From Treponema sp. (GTDB lineage Bacteria; Spirochaetota; Spirochaetia; Treponematales; Breznakiellaceae), in contig JAIRRF010000314.1 in the NCBI GenBank assembly GCA_031256115.1, positions 1-6,489 on the forward strand: a stretch of 6,489 nucleotides of DNA. The letters run 5' to 3'. The stretch's first letter is position 1; each line of letters begins with the position of its first letter. The notes below the pieces were generated by a model. The model was given only the letters and a program-made list of their open reading frames with translations. It made no database searches and was not told where the DNA came from. Made by a program: the position numbers and the translations under genes. This document shows positions 6,231 to 6,489 of this stretch, piece by piece.

Positions 6231-6489
6231 TCAGGATATTTCATGCTTATGTAAAGGCCGGGTTATGTGTACTTTATCCGGCGAAGTTTCGATAACTTTA
6301 TTTTTGCCATCCGGATTTAATTCGCCAAATATCTGCACCATGGGGAATTTAGGGTGTTCAGGATTTACATCAACAACCAGGCCTTTTTTACCGTTAGAGA
6401 GAAGCACGTGTAAGCCGATGGGATAAATCGAAAGGGAAAAAACCAGGGCTTTGACGATGGTATCATCGTACTGTTTACCTTCGTTCTTT
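6231..6489 (-). CDS. C-terminal end of a probable HD-GYP cyclic-di-GMP phosphodiesterase (5' part beyond the window)
   Basis: Reading the - strand from 6488 gives 85 codons ending in TGA at 6233-6231; the gene continues past the right edge. The visible residues, beginning near YDDTIVKALVFSLSIYPIG and continuing with HVLLSNGKKGLVVDVNPEHP, resemble the end of HD-GYP domains and the short beta-rich tail that follows them. HD-GYP proteins hydrolyse cyclic di-GMP, a signal linked to motility and surface attachment. The metal-binding HD and the GYP motif themselves would lie outside the window, so activity cannot be judged. The gene precedes the pepF-like gene by 11 nt on the same strand, which indicates an operon. 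Confidence is limited by the short visible part. Confidence 0.75.
   Translation of the reverse strand, partial: KNEGKQYDDTIVKALVFSLSIYPIGLHVLLSNGKKGLVVDVNPEHPKFPMVQIFGELNPDGKNKVIETSPDKVHITRPLHKHEIS

Noticed and set aside
5901..6254. 117-residue + strand reading frame opposite the start of pepF
   Set aside because: It mirrors the conserved PepF N-terminus; Pro, Arg and His richness is typical of an antisense shadow.

Overview
The window looks like chromosomal housekeeping DNA from a spirochaete, most probably a Treponema-like bacterium of moderate GC content. This rests on family resemblance only: the combination of a LytR_C-tailed LCP protein in a nadD-rsfS cluster, ispE next to spoVG, a PepF-type oligopeptidase and an HD-GYP protein with a treponeme-like C-terminal tail. 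No rRNA or other direct species marker is present.

Left block, + strand (1-2748): the 3' part of a gene fusing NadD (NAD biosynthesis) to a YqeK-type HD hydrolase, then an LCP/LytR-family membrane protein, then rsfS (ribosome silencing factor). The genes are tightly packed, with a 17-nt gap and then a 26-nt overlap, so this is almost certainly one operon. The order nadD-yqeK-LCP-rsfS resembles the obg/nadD/yqeK/rsfS neighbourhood of Firmicutes. The LCP domain seems to have lost most of the residues expected for catalysis.

Centre (2727-3045): a small, extremely acidic protein is encoded on the - strand, tail-to-tail with rsfS and overlapping its last 22 nt. It has a good ribosome binding site and a plausible sigma-70 promoter. 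That promoter lies back-to-back with a weaker candidate promoter for ispE, and the two -35 boxes overlap.

Right block: ispE (MEP isoprenoid pathway) and spoVG (small DNA/RNA-binding regulator) run on the + strand. IspE carries an unusual insertion whose DNA contains an imperfect palindrome. Facing them on the - strand, 12 nt from the spoVG stop, is a complete pepF-like M3 oligoendopeptidase. It is preceded in its own direction by the 3' end of a probable HD-GYP cyclic-di-GMP phosphodiesterase gene that runs off the right edge.

I see no mobile element, CRISPR array, tRNA or rRNA, and no gene-free stretch longer than about 120 nt. No obvious new multi-gene system is visible. The points most worth following up are the acidic protein and its divergent promoter region, the palindromic insertion in IspE, the degenerate LCP domain and the NadD-YqeK fusion.
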